Shown in pieces: positions 52,741 through 62,234 of a stretch of 64,000 nt of DNA; the stretch's first letter is position 1, and every line of letters starts with the position of its first letter. Origin of the DNA: Erinaceus europaeus (taxonomy: Eukaryota > Chordata > Mammalia > Eulipotyphla > Erinaceidae); contig NW_026647681.1 of assembly GCF_950295315.1 (NCBI RefSeq), positions 17,408-81,407 on the forward strand. Reading direction: 5' to 3'. A model generated the notes under the pieces. The model was not told the origin of the DNA and searched no databases. It saw nothing but the letters and a program-made list of their open reading frames with translations. A program made the translations under genes and the position numbers.

Positions 52741-52993
52741 CTTTCTTTCTATTCTTCTTCTCCTCCCTCTCCTTCTCCTCCTTCTCCTTCTCCTTCTCCT
52801 TCTCCTTCTCCTTCTCCTCCTCCTCCTTCTCCTTCTCCTTCTCCTTCTCCTTCTCGTTCCTCCTCCTCCTCTTTCCTCCTCCTCCTCCTCCTCCTCCTCC
52901 TCCTCCTCCTCTTCCCTCTCCCTCTTCCCTCCCCCTCCCCCTCCCCCTCCCCCTCCCCCTCCCCCTCCCCCTCCCCCTCTCCCTCTCCCTCTG
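52741..52993. repeat. Polypyrimidine tract (CTT)n-(CCT)n-(CCCCCT)n
   Basis: About 250 bp of almost uninterrupted pyrimidine on the plus strand, passing from TTCTCC units through CTC triplets to eight or so CCCCCT units at 52,929-52,978. The minus strand is G-rich and meets the simple G-quadruplex rule several times. Confidence 0.95.
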
Positions 52994-53312
52994 CACTACA
53001 GTTTATCGCTGGGGCTCGGTGTCTGCACCGTGAATCCACTGCTCCCGGAGGCTATTTTTTTCCCATTTTGTTGCCCTGTTGTCGTTATTATTGCTATCAC
53101 TGCCATTAATGTTGTTGTTGGACAGGACAGAGAGAAAATGAGAAGAGGAGACAGAGGGAGAGACAGACACTCGCAGACCTCCTTCACCATCTGTGAAGTG
53201 ACTCCCCTGCAGGTGGGGGAGGTGGGGGCTCGAACCTGGATCCTTAAGCCGGCCCTTGTGCTTTGCTCCACATGAGCTTAACCCGCTGTGCTACCTGCTA
53301 CCGCCTGACCCC
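52741..53312 (-). mobile_element. SINE-A with giant pyrimidine tail
   Basis: The body occupies 52,997-53,312. CCATGCTCTT at 52,731-52,740 and 53,313-53,322 forms the duplication, which places the whole polypyrimidine tract inside the insertion as its 3' tail. The head contains a small duplication (CTACCTGCTACCGCC). Confidence 0.9.
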
Positions 53313-53322
53313 CCATGCTCTT

Positions 53323-53865
53323 ATTTTCATTTACTTCTTAGGCCATAACTACTTGAGACTGTAGGTGTGTTTATTTCACCTTTCAAGACAGAAATCTAAG
53401 TCCTTTTCACTCATTTTAATGACTCTTCTCCACTTTATGTCAAAGAAAATACTTATTTTTACCAAGAAATATGTAAATATATATATAAAACTGAGTAAAA
53501 GAGCAGATACCAAACACTGACTCTGATTATTTCTTGACCGGTGACATAAAGAGGATTTAATTTTCTTTGCTACTTTCCTTTTACTAAAAATTGTTTCTAT
53601 CATGAACATATGTGACAGACTTACTATACATATGTGTTTACATGTATGTTAAATTTATAGAAGTATTTTAAATTTGACTAGAAATCGTTGTATATTTTAA
53701 ATGCAAGTATATCAATCATAAACTATAAGTACGAAGACATTTGGTAGTAAAAAAAAAAAAAAAGATTATAAAGGATAATGGCCCTTCAATGTTCTTCAAG
53801 TTTCTCCTCCTGAGCCTTAATGTCCTTTGGTCAGTATTTTCTGGTTCTTTTTCTTTTTCTTCTCC
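53323..53865. other. Unassigned AT-rich sequence
   Basis: AT-rich with an A16 run near 53,750. No repeat or exon recognised. Confidence 0.42.
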
Positions 53866-54210
53866 TTCTCTCTTTCTTTTTTTTTTTTTTTTTGTCTCCA
53901 GAGTTATTGCTTGGGCTCAGTGCCTGCACTACGAATCCACTGCTCCTAGAGACTATTTTTTCCCTTTTGTTGCCCGTGTTGTTTATTGTTGTTGTTATTG
54001 CTGGTGTTGTTGTTGGATAGGACAGAAGAGAAATGAAGAGAGGAGGGGAAGATAGAGAGGGGGAGAAAAAGACACTTGCAGACCTGCTTCACCACTTCTG
54101 AAGCAATCCCCCTGCAGGTGGGGACCTGGGGGCTGGAACCAGGATTCTTACGCTGGTCCTTGCGCTTTGCGCCATGTACGCTAAACCCGCTGCACTACCG
54201 CCCGACCCCC
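53866..54210 (-). mobile_element. SINE-A
   Basis: Full minus-strand copy with a T18 tail. CGCC in the head partly decayed (GCTGCACTACCGCCCGACCCCC). Confidence 0.9.
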
Positions 54211-54873
54211 AATATTTTCTGTTTTTATGTCCCAAGTCATATATTTGTAAACCTGATTTTTTGCCTCCCCAGCTAAGTGAACATCCCCAGTTTGGGGTAC
54301 ACTGGAACTCTGAGTTTGGTAAACAAACTCAGCTCAGAGTGAGGAGCAGTCGCCTGGCTCAGAGCTGTGTCACACAGCGTCCTTCTTTTACCCTCTAACC
54401 CAGCATCACTTGTCTTAACACAAGGTTGTTGTGCAAAGGATTTTAGGCGCAGGAAAAATTTGCCATCAACGCTCCAAATGTGCATTCCCATAGTTACATT
54501 ATTTCAGGAAAATAGAAGCAGCCACTGAAGCAAAGGCTGAGTTGTACACACCACCGAGTGCATGGGGACCTGTGTGCGCTCCTGCAGAACTGGAAATCCC
54601 TGGGGAAGACCCCCAGGTTTTTTTTTTCCCTTGGGGTCTGAATGCTGATTAGGCTGAAGCAGGCCAGCAGTGCTGGAACAGACTGAAACAAGGCTGCTCT
54701 GAGGAGGGAGATCTATTTCGAGGAATCGGATTTCCCACCTCCCTGAGAAATGCTGGGAGGAAGTTTGCTTGCTACATTTTCTTCTTTTAATCCCTGAGCT
54801 CTTTCCTGGCACCAGGCAGAAACTGTTTGCTGATACCTCTCTGCTGTTTACATTGGCTTAATTTTTTGTTTGT
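54211..54873. other. Unassigned sequence
   Basis: No repeat recognised. Frames up to 102 codons on the minus strand without support. Confidence 0.42.
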
Positions 54874-54883
54874 ACCCTTAGTT

Positions 54884-55231
54884 TTTTTTTTTTTTTTTCC
54901 CCTCCGGGGTTATCTCTAGGGCTTGGTGCCTGCAACACAAATCCACTGATCCTGGAGGCCATTTTTCCCTTTTTTTTTTTTTTGTTGTTGTTGTTGCTGC
55001 TGCTGCCCTTATTGCCCTTGTTGTTGTTATTATTGTTGTTGGATAGGACAGAGAGAAATCAAGAGGGAGGGGAGACAGAGAGGGAGAGAGAAAGATAGAC
55101 ACCTGCAGACCTGCTTCACCGCTTTCCCACTGCAGGTGGGGAGCCGGGGGCTCGAAGCGGGATCCTTACGCTGGTCCTTGCACGTCACTCCATGTGCGCT
55201 TAACCCGCTGCGCTACCACCCGGCCCCCTGG
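54884..55231 (-). mobile_element. SINE-A, first of a same-site tandem
   Basis: Bracketed by ACCCTTAGTT at 54,874-54,883 and 55,232-55,241. GTTGTTGTTGTTGCTGCTGCTGCC in the middle. The CTTCACCGC-to-CTGCAGG section is shortened. Confidence 0.93.
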
Positions 55232-55241
55232 ACCCTTAGTT

Positions 55242-55588
55242 GTTTTTTTTTCCTCCAGGGTTATTGCTCGGGCTCAGTGCCTGCACTATGAATCCACTCC
55301 TGGAGACCATTCCCCCCCATTGTTGCCCTTGTTGTTGTATTCTTGTTGTGGCTATTATTGTTGTTGTTGATGTCGTTCGTTGTTGGATAGGACAGAGAGA
55401 AATGGAGAGAGGTGGGGAAGACAGAGAGGGGGAGAGAAAGATAGACACCTGCAGACGTGCTTCACCGCCTGTGAAGCGACTCCCCTGCAGGTGGGGAGCC
55501 GGGGGCTCAAACCGGGATCCTTAGGCTGGTCCTTGCGCTTTGCCGCACCTGTGCTTGACCCGCTGCGTTACCGCCCGACCCCCCTTGT
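55242..55588 (-). mobile_element. SINE-A, second of a same-site tandem
   Basis: Bracketed by ACCCTTAGTT at 55,232-55,241 and 55,589-55,598. The GTTGTTGTAT ... GTGGCTATTATTG part differs clearly from its neighbour, so this is not a simple tandem duplication. Confidence 0.93.
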
Positions 55589-55699
55589 ACCCTTAGTTTT
55601 AACAGACAGATTAAAAAAAAAAAGAAGGGGGAGCCTCCTCCTCTGTCTCCTCCCCCTCCTGTTCCTTTTCTTCCACCTCTTCCTCTCCCCCCTCCTTTT

Positions 55700-56275
55700 T
55701 CTTTTATTTATTTATTTATTTATTTTTTAATTTTTATTTTTTTTTATTTAAGAAAGGATTAATTAACAAAACCATAGGGTAGGAGGGGTACAACTCCACA
55801 CAATTCCCACCGCCCAATCTCCATATCCCACCCCCTCCCCCGATAGCTTTCCCATTCTCTATCCCTCTGGGAGCATGGACCCAGGGTCATTGAGGGTTGC
55901 AGAAGGTAGAAGGTCTGGCTTCTGTAATTGCTTCCTCGCTGAACATGGGCGTTGACTGGTCGGTCCATACTCCCAGTTTGCCTCTCTCTTTCCCTAGTAG
56001 GATGGGTCTCTGGGGAAGCTGAGCTCCAGGACACATTGGTGGTGTCTTCAATCCAGGGAAGTCTTGCCGGCATCCTGATGACACCTGGAACCTGGTGACT
56101 GAAAAGAGAGTTAACATACAAAGCCAAACAATTTGTTGAGCAATCATGGACCCAAAGCTTGGAAAAGTGGAGAGGACGTATTAGGGAGGTACTCACTGCA
56201 AACTCTAGTATACTTCTGCTTTCTTACTTTGGTGCCATACTCCAAACTCAGTCAATTTCTGCTTTGCGTTTCTAC
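55700..56275 (-). mobile_element. LINE-1 long-3'UTR fragment with internal deletion
   Basis: From the (TTTA)n tail through AGGAGGGGTACAACTCCACA and TCCAGGACACATTGGTGG, colinear with 22,780-23,250 as far as about 56,222. It then jumps to TGGTGCCATACTCCAAACTCAG, which corresponds to about 13,010 in the other copy. Roughly 0.75 kb is missing in between. Confidence 0.85.
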
Positions 56276-56419
56276 TTCTTTTTCCCCCTCCTTTTTCTTT
56301 CTTCTCTGCCATCTCCTCCAATGAATAGAAAACTGGAGCTGAGCTGAGTACTTTTCCGCGTGGGACACTGTACTGAAACTGAGTTCTGCTCTTGCGAGGG
56401 GACCAGCATGCAGGATAGT
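56276..56419. other. Unassigned sequence
   Basis: Short non-repetitive stretch between the LINE-1 fragment and the TG/CG array. Confidence 0.4.
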
Positions 56420-56590
56420 GTGCGTGCGCGCGTGTGTTTGTGGGAGCGTGCGTGCGTGTGCATTGCGTGTCCACATACGTGGGCGGGTGCATTGCGTGTG
56501 CGCACGTTCACATGTGGGTACATGCGCATTGCGTGTTCACATGTGTGGGCGTGTGCATGTGCATGGGCGTGGGCGCGCGCAGGACGTGGC
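56420..56590. repeat. TG/CG-rich minisatellite
   Basis: Irregular units of 30-50 bp built around GCATTGCGTGT and CACATGTGGGCGTG, with GCGTGCGTGCGCGCG runs. CpG is retained. Alternating purine-pyrimidine over about 170 bp. Confidence 0.82.
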
Positions 56591-56735
56591 GCACCTTCTT
56601 GAGTGCACAGCACAATCCTCAAGGGCTTGGGTTCAAGCCTCCAGCGCGGGGCAGAGCTTCCTAAGCGGTGAAGCAGTGCTTCGGTTTTCTCTTTCCCTCT
56701 CTCCTCCTCCGTCTTGATTTCTCTGTCTCTCGCCA
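56590..56735 (+). mobile_element. SINE-B, head partly replaced by array
   Basis: GTGGCGCACCTTCTTGAGTGC, GGGTTCAAGCCTCC and AAGCGGTGAAGCAGTGC identify it. The array runs straight into its 5' end. Confidence 0.75.
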
Positions 56736-56856
56736 GGATGAAGATGATGAAGACGACAGTGTGGGTCACCTTGCCCTTTCCACTTAGGGGCCGGCCACCC
56801 GGTTGTCAGCTGCCACGGGGGCTCGTGGGTTCAGTGGCCACAGAATATGCTGAATG

Positions 56857-57122
56857 GGGGCCAAGCGGGTGGCCTAGCGGGTTAAGCACAGGTGGCACAA
56901 AGCACAAGGACTGGCGTAGGGATCCGGGTTCGAGCCCCCGACTTCCCACCTGCAGAGGAGTCGCTTCACAGGCGGTGAAGCAGGTCTGGAGGTGTCTGTC
57001 TTTCTCTCCCCCTGTCTTCCCCTCCTCTCTCCATTTCTCTCTGTCCTATCCAACAACGACGACATCAACAACAATAATAAAAAAAGGACAACAAAAGGGA
57101 ATAAATAAATATTAAAAAAAAA
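56857..57122 (+). mobile_element. SINE-A with 14 bp duplication
   Basis: GAATATGCTGAATG (56,843-56,856) and GAATCTGTTGAATG (57,123-57,136). B box GGTTCGAGCCC. The middle is shortened (AACAATAATAAAAAAAGG). Confidence 0.92.
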
Positions 57123-57264
57123 GAATCTGTTGAATGAATGCCTTCTTTTTAGCATATATTCCTTAGAGAAAAGGCTGAGACTCAGGTGGGGGCAGAAAAG
57201 ATAGTATGGGAAGAATCTGAGAAGTTCAGATCCCTTCAGTAAACTATTATCACCGTATATATTG

Positions 57265-57385
57265 ATGAGTGAGAGGGAGCGAGAAGCAGAGCCTCACTCA
57301 GGTGCATCCTGTGCCAGGAATCAATATCAGAACCCCACTGTTACGTGCCCTACACCCTGTTGCTTTGCCAGTTGCCAGACTATAT
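57265..57385 (-). mobile_element. SINE-D-like, old
   Basis: GAGTGAGAGGGAGCGAGAAG, CCAGGAATCAATATCAGAACC and CACCCTGTTGCTTTGCC keep the order of a minus-strand SINE. Family uncertain. Confidence 0.45.
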
Positions 57386-57398
57386 CAAACACTTAATT

Positions 57399-57720
57399 TT
57401 TTTTTTTAACCAGGGTTATTGCTGGGGCTCGGTGCCTGCACCATGAATCCACTGCTCCTGGGGCCACTTTTTCCCTTTTGTTGGCCTTGTTCCTCATTGT
57501 TGTTGCTATTATTATTGTTGCCGTTGTTGCTGGATAGGACAGAGAGAAGTCGAGGCAGGAAGGGAAGGCAGAGAGGGGGAGAGAAACACAGACACCTACA
57601 GACCTGCTTCACCGCCTGTGAAGCGACTCCCCTGCAGGTGGGAAGCCAGGGGGCTTGAACCGGGAGCCTTTAGCTGGTCCTTGCGCTTGGCGCCAAGTGC
57701 TGCGCCGCTGCGCTATGGCC
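57399..57720 (-). mobile_element. SINE-A
   Basis: Bracketed by CACTTAAT just before and just after (about 57,389 and 57,729). The head end is diverged (GCGCTATGGCCAGGTGCC). Confidence 0.9.
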
Positions 57721-57734
57721 AGGTGCCCCACTTA

Positions 57735-58251
57735 ATCTTTAAGTACCTGCTGTGGAAGCAAGGAGCTGAGGAAAAGCTTTGGGGATATGGCCTTTCTCCT
57801 TTCCTTTCACATTTCTCCCTTCCCCTTTCTCCTTCGCTCTTTCTTTCTTGTTCTCTCTCCTCATTCTTCCTTAGCTTTCTTCCCTTCCATAGTGAGGAGT
57901 GAGTGCTTGCTGGTCATGCTGTTCCCAATTTCCTATTCCTCTAAGTAAACTCAGGAAAGCGTGAAGAAGGTGTGTGTGTGGGGGGATGTAAACCATCCTC
58001 CAGGCTCTGGTTCTTCAGAGACGGGCTCAGCAGACCAGCAGCAGGTCGATTGAAAGGGAACAAAGATCAGATCATTAATGGCAGATATTTCTGGTACGCA
58101 AGTCTCCGAAATTCTGAGGGGACCCGTTGTGTGGCCCTGGACGTGATGTTAGTTTCTGAATGCAGATGATTTTGGAAAGAAGAAAGGAAGGGCCACATTT
58201 AAGAGTGTCATCAAATTAAGGGGAGAGAGCATAAAACAAGGGAGGGGTAAA
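57735..58251. other. Unassigned, with CT-rich patch
   Basis: Pyrimidine-rich at 57,795-57,890. The remainder to 58,251 is unique-looking without coding support. Confidence 0.42.
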
Positions 58252-58535
58252 GCCATCCAGGAGGTGGCTTAGTGGATGTAGCACTGGACTCTCTTTTTAA
58301 GGATATCCTTTTCAAAAAGGATTTCCTTTATTTATTAATGAAAAAGATAAGAAGATGGAGAGAGAGAACCAGACATCACTGTGGTACATCTGGGGCTTGA
58401 ACTCAAGACCTCATGCTTGAGAGTCCAATGCTTTATCCGCTGTGCTACCTCCCGGCTCACCTCGCTCTCACTCTCTCTCTCTCTCCTTCAATCTCTCTGA
58501 TTAGTAAATAAATAAATAATTTTTTAAAAAAAGGT
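58252..58535 (+). mobile_element. SINE-C interrupted by an inverted SINE-C
   Basis: Head CATCCAGGAGGTGGCTTAGTGG at 58,254-58,300 and the (TC)n plus AAATAAATAAATAATT tail at 58,460-58,535 are the two ends of one plus-strand copy. Confidence 0.8.
58300..58460 (-). mobile_element. SINE-C inside SINE-C
   Basis: Complete minus-strand copy (TTTATTTATTAATGAAAAAG ... GTGCTACCTCCCGGCTC) nested in the plus-strand one. A short palindrome (AGGATATCCTT) sits at the left junction. Confidence 0.82.
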
Positions 58536-58627
58536 ATGAAGACTTCTGCCTTCTTGGAGTAGCCATGAAAGGATTAAGTCTTTCCAGGTACAGGTGGGAA
58601 GAAACTACTTTAGAGCTTTTTCCTTTA

Positions 58628-58753
58628 TCTGCCTTCCTCCCTTCTTTCCTCTCTTCCTCCCTTCCTCCCTCCCTTTCTTCCTCCCTCCCTTCCTCCCTGT
58701 CTCCCTTCCTTCTTCCCTCCCTTTCTCCCTTCCTCCCTTCCTTCCTTCTTTCA
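58628..58753. repeat. (CCTT)n/(CCCT)n polypyrimidine tract
   Basis: About 125 bp of TTCC/TCCC units, at the 3' end of an old minus-strand LINE-1. Confidence 0.93.
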
Positions 58754-58754
58754 T

Positions 58755-59060
58755 TTTGGAGGTAAATGGTTTATAACGCGGTTGTTGGCACACTGATGTA
58801 ATTGCCCATTTCACCATGACAGGCGACTACAGAACTCACCCCCAGCTGAGGTTCTTTCCTCCATCACTGGGGCCTGAAAGGCTCCCTCCCCAGACCCCCT
58901 TCCTTGCCTCCTTCCCCACAGTCCTTCACCCCGAATCTAGTTTAAGACTTAGGCTGTGTTTTTTGTCTGTCCTTTTTCTTAATTCGCAACTGTGAATGTG
59001 GTTGCCTGGTATTCACCTACTTTTTGGCTTAGGGATGATGACAGTGCTTTGGTGTCTCTT
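58755..59060 (-). mobile_element. Diverged LINE-1 3' end
   Basis: GGAGGTAAATGGTTTATAAC, CCCCACAGTCCTTCACCCCG and ACTTAGGCTGTGTTTTTTG parallel the short 3'UTR type with many changes. Confidence 0.55.
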
Positions 59061-59095
59061 CCCCCTTTCTTGATCTCTGTCTCTCAAAATGTTTT

Positions 59096-59403
59096 TGTTT
59101 TTTTTTTGCCTCCAGGGTTATCTCTGGGGCCCGGTGCCTGCCCCACAAATCCACTGCTCCTGGTGGTCATCTTTTCCATTTTTGTTGTTGTTGCTGTTGT
59201 TGTTGGACAGAACGGAAAGAAATGGAGAGAGGAGGGGAAGACAGAGAAGTGGAGAGAAAGAGAGACACTTGCAGACCTGCTTCACCACTTGTGAAGTGAC
59301 CCCCCTTGCAAGTGGGGAGCTGGGGGCTCGAACCGGCATCCTTGAGTGGGTTCCTGCGCTTCACACTATGGGCGCTTAATACGGTGTGCCACTGTGCGAC
59401 ACC
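59096..59403 (-). mobile_element. SINE-A with 13 bp duplication
   Basis: CTCAAAATGTTTT (59,083-59,095) and CTCAAAACGTTTT (59,404-59,416). The head is diverged (TACGGTGTGCCACTGTGCGAC). Confidence 0.92.
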
Positions 59404-59419
59404 CTCAAAACGTTTTCTT

Positions 59420-59674
59420 TTTTGTTTTTATTGTTCTTTTTTTAAAAAAATTCTTTATTGGGGAATTAATGTTTTACATCCAACAGTAAATACAATAGTT
59501 TGTACATGCATAACATTTCCCAGTTTTCCACATAACAATACAACCCCCACTAGGTCCTCTGTCATCCTTTTAGGATCTGTATTCTCCCCCCCACCTACCC
59601 CAGAGTCTTTTAGTTTGGCGCAACATGCCAATTCCAGTTCAGGTTCTACTTGTGTTTTCTCTTCTGATCTTGTT
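59420..59674 (-). mobile_element. LINE-1 3' end with 14 bp duplication
   Basis: CAAAACGTTTTCTT (59,406-59,419) and CAAAATGTCTTCTT (59,675-59,688). Only about 250 bp of the short-3'UTR type was copied (TTCTTTATTGGGGAATTAATG ... CTCTTCTGATCTTG). Confidence 0.9.
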
Positions 59675-59696
59675 CAAAATGTCTTCTTAAAGTTTT

Positions 59697-59905
59697 TGAA
59701 ATATTATTTATTTATATATTATTGGATAGAGACAGAAATTGAGAGGACAGGGGAGATAGAGAGGGAGAGAGACAGAGAGACACCTGCAGCCCTGTTTCAC
59801 CACTCGTGAAGCTTTCCCCCTGCAGGTGGGGACCAGGGGCTTGAACCTGGTTCCTGGAGCACTGTGATGTGAGTGCTTAACCTGGTGCACCACTGCCTGG
59901 CCCCA
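59697..59905 (-). mobile_element. SINE-B
   Basis: Minus-strand copy. It lacks the GCCAG bases of GACAGCCAGAAATTG, and its head is otherwise well kept. Confidence 0.9.
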
Positions 59906-60790
59906 TCAACATATTTAGAATAAAAGCATTACTCCCCACCGTTGCCAGACTTCATGGTGTTCCCATGTGCTGCTGGGACTCTAACCCAGGACTTCCTGGA
60001 CAGTGAGGTGAGAATTCTGTCGGATGAGTTATCACCGACAGGTCCCCTTGGTCTTGCTGCTCAAGGTCCGCATTTCTTGGCTGATTTCTGTTAGTTCAAC
60101 ATTCACAGAATTGATGATTCTGTCTTTCCAGGAAGGTCAGTGTAAATGATTATTGATCTCCAAGGTAGACTGTCTCTTGGAGGAAATGGTCTTTGTGCGA
60201 AACCAACAAATAAAGCTGCTCTGCTTAAGGCCCTGGAGATGGGGCTTGAAGGCAAAGGCAAAGCTTGTAGCACGCTGACTCCCCGGCGGGGCTGAGCAGA
60301 CATGGGTGGAAGGGCTAGAGAGGAAGGTGAGAAGTCAGAACATAAAGGCTAGGAGGTGTTGGGTACAAGAAGAGAGGCAACCCCCACCTGCAGGTGAGGC
60401 ATGAGCAGACAGAGTGGCAGTGCCAATAGGTCCTTTGGAACCGACCCCCTCATCTGTGAAGAGTTCTGTCCTCATGAATCGCCGTGCGGTTTCCTGAACT
60501 TGGGGCAGTGGTTTGTGCTGTACACCTCACCCCAACAAGATGAAGTGCAAACCTGGAGCAGGGCTGCAGGCTTTCAGACCTTGGAGTGGGGCGGGGGGGG
60601 GGGGGCGGTGGCGGAGGGGAGGAAGGAAGGACGTCTGCTGAAATCTGGGGGGATGTCACGGAGCAGGCGGTGCGTCTGGTCCATCTAGATCTCAGAGACT
60701 CACACATTGCAGAAGACTTTGGGTTCCTCACTGTGGTGTGAACGTTCCAGACTCAACCATGAAGCACATGCCATTATATAACCATGCTTT
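59906..60790. other. Unassigned, with possible SINE scrap and G-run
   Basis: 59,955-60,045 may be a decayed SINE-C (GTGCTGCTGGGACTCTAACC). GGGGCGGGGGGGGGGGGCGG lies near 60,590. No gene recognised. Confidence 0.42.
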
Positions 60791-60796
60791 GGTGTT

Positions 60797-60995
60797 GTTT
60801 TTGCCTCCAGGGTTATTGCTGGGGCTCAGTGCCTGCACTATGAATCCACTGCTCCTAGAGGCCATCCCCCCAGGAGCAGTGGATTTGCAGTGGAGGCACC
60901 AAGCCTCTTCCTGTTGGTGAGGATCAGGGGTTTGAACCTGGATCCTTGCGCATGGGGGACATGTGTGCTCAACTGGGTGCACTACTGCCCGGCCC
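60797..60995 (-). mobile_element. SINE-A rearranged into a hairpin
   Basis: Starts as a normal minus-strand 3' module (CCTCCAGGGTTATTGCTGG ... CCACTGCTCCTAGAGGCC). It then turns into the same module in plus orientation (AGGAGCAGTGGATTTGCAGT) and finally joins a minus-strand head. The purine-rich body is missing. Confidence 0.85.
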
Positions 60996-61304
60996 ATAAA
61001 CATTTTCTTATGCTGAGCAGTTGATCATGTTAATTGTCTTTATGTGTATATGGGAGGGAGATACACCCATTACCTATCTAGCCCCATTCTGAGACTGTTA
61101 AGGAAATGAAGAAAGACATGTGAGTTGGTCAGTTTCCCGAGACTCAGTTCTGCACAACCTGTGTTCCTTCATGTGCCCAGTGGTTAACAGAGCGGACGGA
61201 ACATTTGATTTCCTGGTAGCCGAGCAACGTCTCAGCACCCTTGAGTGATTAATCATCTATGCCCAGATTTGTGCAGGGTGAGAAACTTAAAAATGAGAAA
61301 GCAG
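60996..61304. other. Unassigned sequence
   Basis: No structure recognised. Confidence 0.42.
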
Positions 61305-61505
61305 GGGCCTTGTGGCGGCACTTAGTTGAACACACACGTCACCATACACAGGGATCCGGGTTCAAGCCCCTGGGCCCTGTCTGCAAGAGGAAGCTTCATG
61401 AGCAGTGAAGCAGGGCTGCAGGTGTCTCTCTCTCTCTCACCCTCTCCATCTCCCCTCTCAATTTCTCTTTATCCAATAAAATCAAGATAAAATATTAAAA
61501 AACAA
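61305..61505 (+). mobile_element. SINE-B
   Basis: GTGGCGGCACTTAGTTGAAC, B box GGTTCAAGCCC, CT body and tail TTATCCAATAAAATCAAG. Confidence 0.88.
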
Positions 61506-62232
61506 AAGGGAACTGGACTTTGTTTGTCTTGGAGACGTGCTCCATGTACTTAAGGAGGAAATGCAGAGGGTGGTAAAAACACAGCGGCTGGCCGTTAGCT
61601 TCTCCCTGAACGTGTGGTCGCATTTTGATGTGTCTGGAGGCTTTTTGCCCATTAACTTGCTAATGACAAGGGGACCTGATTTGATCTGGGAGAGGATGCT
61701 GGGCCCTCCGTGAGCAAACTGAGTGTGTGTGGCTTAGCACTGAGGGTGCTACTCAGACCCCACCGCCTTCCCATCGGCTTATCTACATCCGCTTCAAGGG
61801 TGTAAATGAATCACAGAAATAGATTTCCATGTCTCAAAAAAAAAAAAAAAAGAGCTCCTGTGTTTTGGGGACTAATTATGGGATCTGAAGGAGGAACTGG
61901 GTCAGATCCAAGAGGCCCCTCATGCTTTGCCGTTTGTCAGGGGGTGAGGTTGGTTAAGTTCCGTCTTGGGAGTCGTAAATATGTCTCGAGAACTGTGTGC
62001 AGCTGTATTCCCGGGGAGTTAATATTTTAATAAAGATCTTAAAAAGGCTCACCACACATTCTGCTTTCCTGTGCTCCTTTTCGTGTTGGGAAGTGACGTT
62101 AGGTGAGGGTGGAGTGCCAGTCACATGCGGTCCTTCTGCGTACATTGTTACCTCACCACAGTTCTGTTATCAGGGAAACCCCATGGATAGAATACTCTTT
62201 TGGTGGTCACTCTTCAACACAGACTTAATTTT
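61506..62232. other. Unassigned sequence
   Basis: A16 run near 61,836. AATAAA-like motif at 62,029. No repeat or exon assigned. Confidence 0.42.
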
Positions 62233-62234
62233 AT

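Noticed and set aside
52733..53275. 180-codon plus-strand frame
   Set aside because: It is poly-Leu/Ser/Pro read through the polypyrimidine tract and on into a SINE-A; low complexity without gene context.
56731..56786. Terminal-exon look-alike: CTCTCGCCAG then GATGAAGATGATGAAGACGAC ... TAG
   Set aside because: The pyrimidine-plus-AG acceptor is the end of a SINE-B body and the GAT/GAA run is its mutated tail, so the acidic peptide is most likely accidental.
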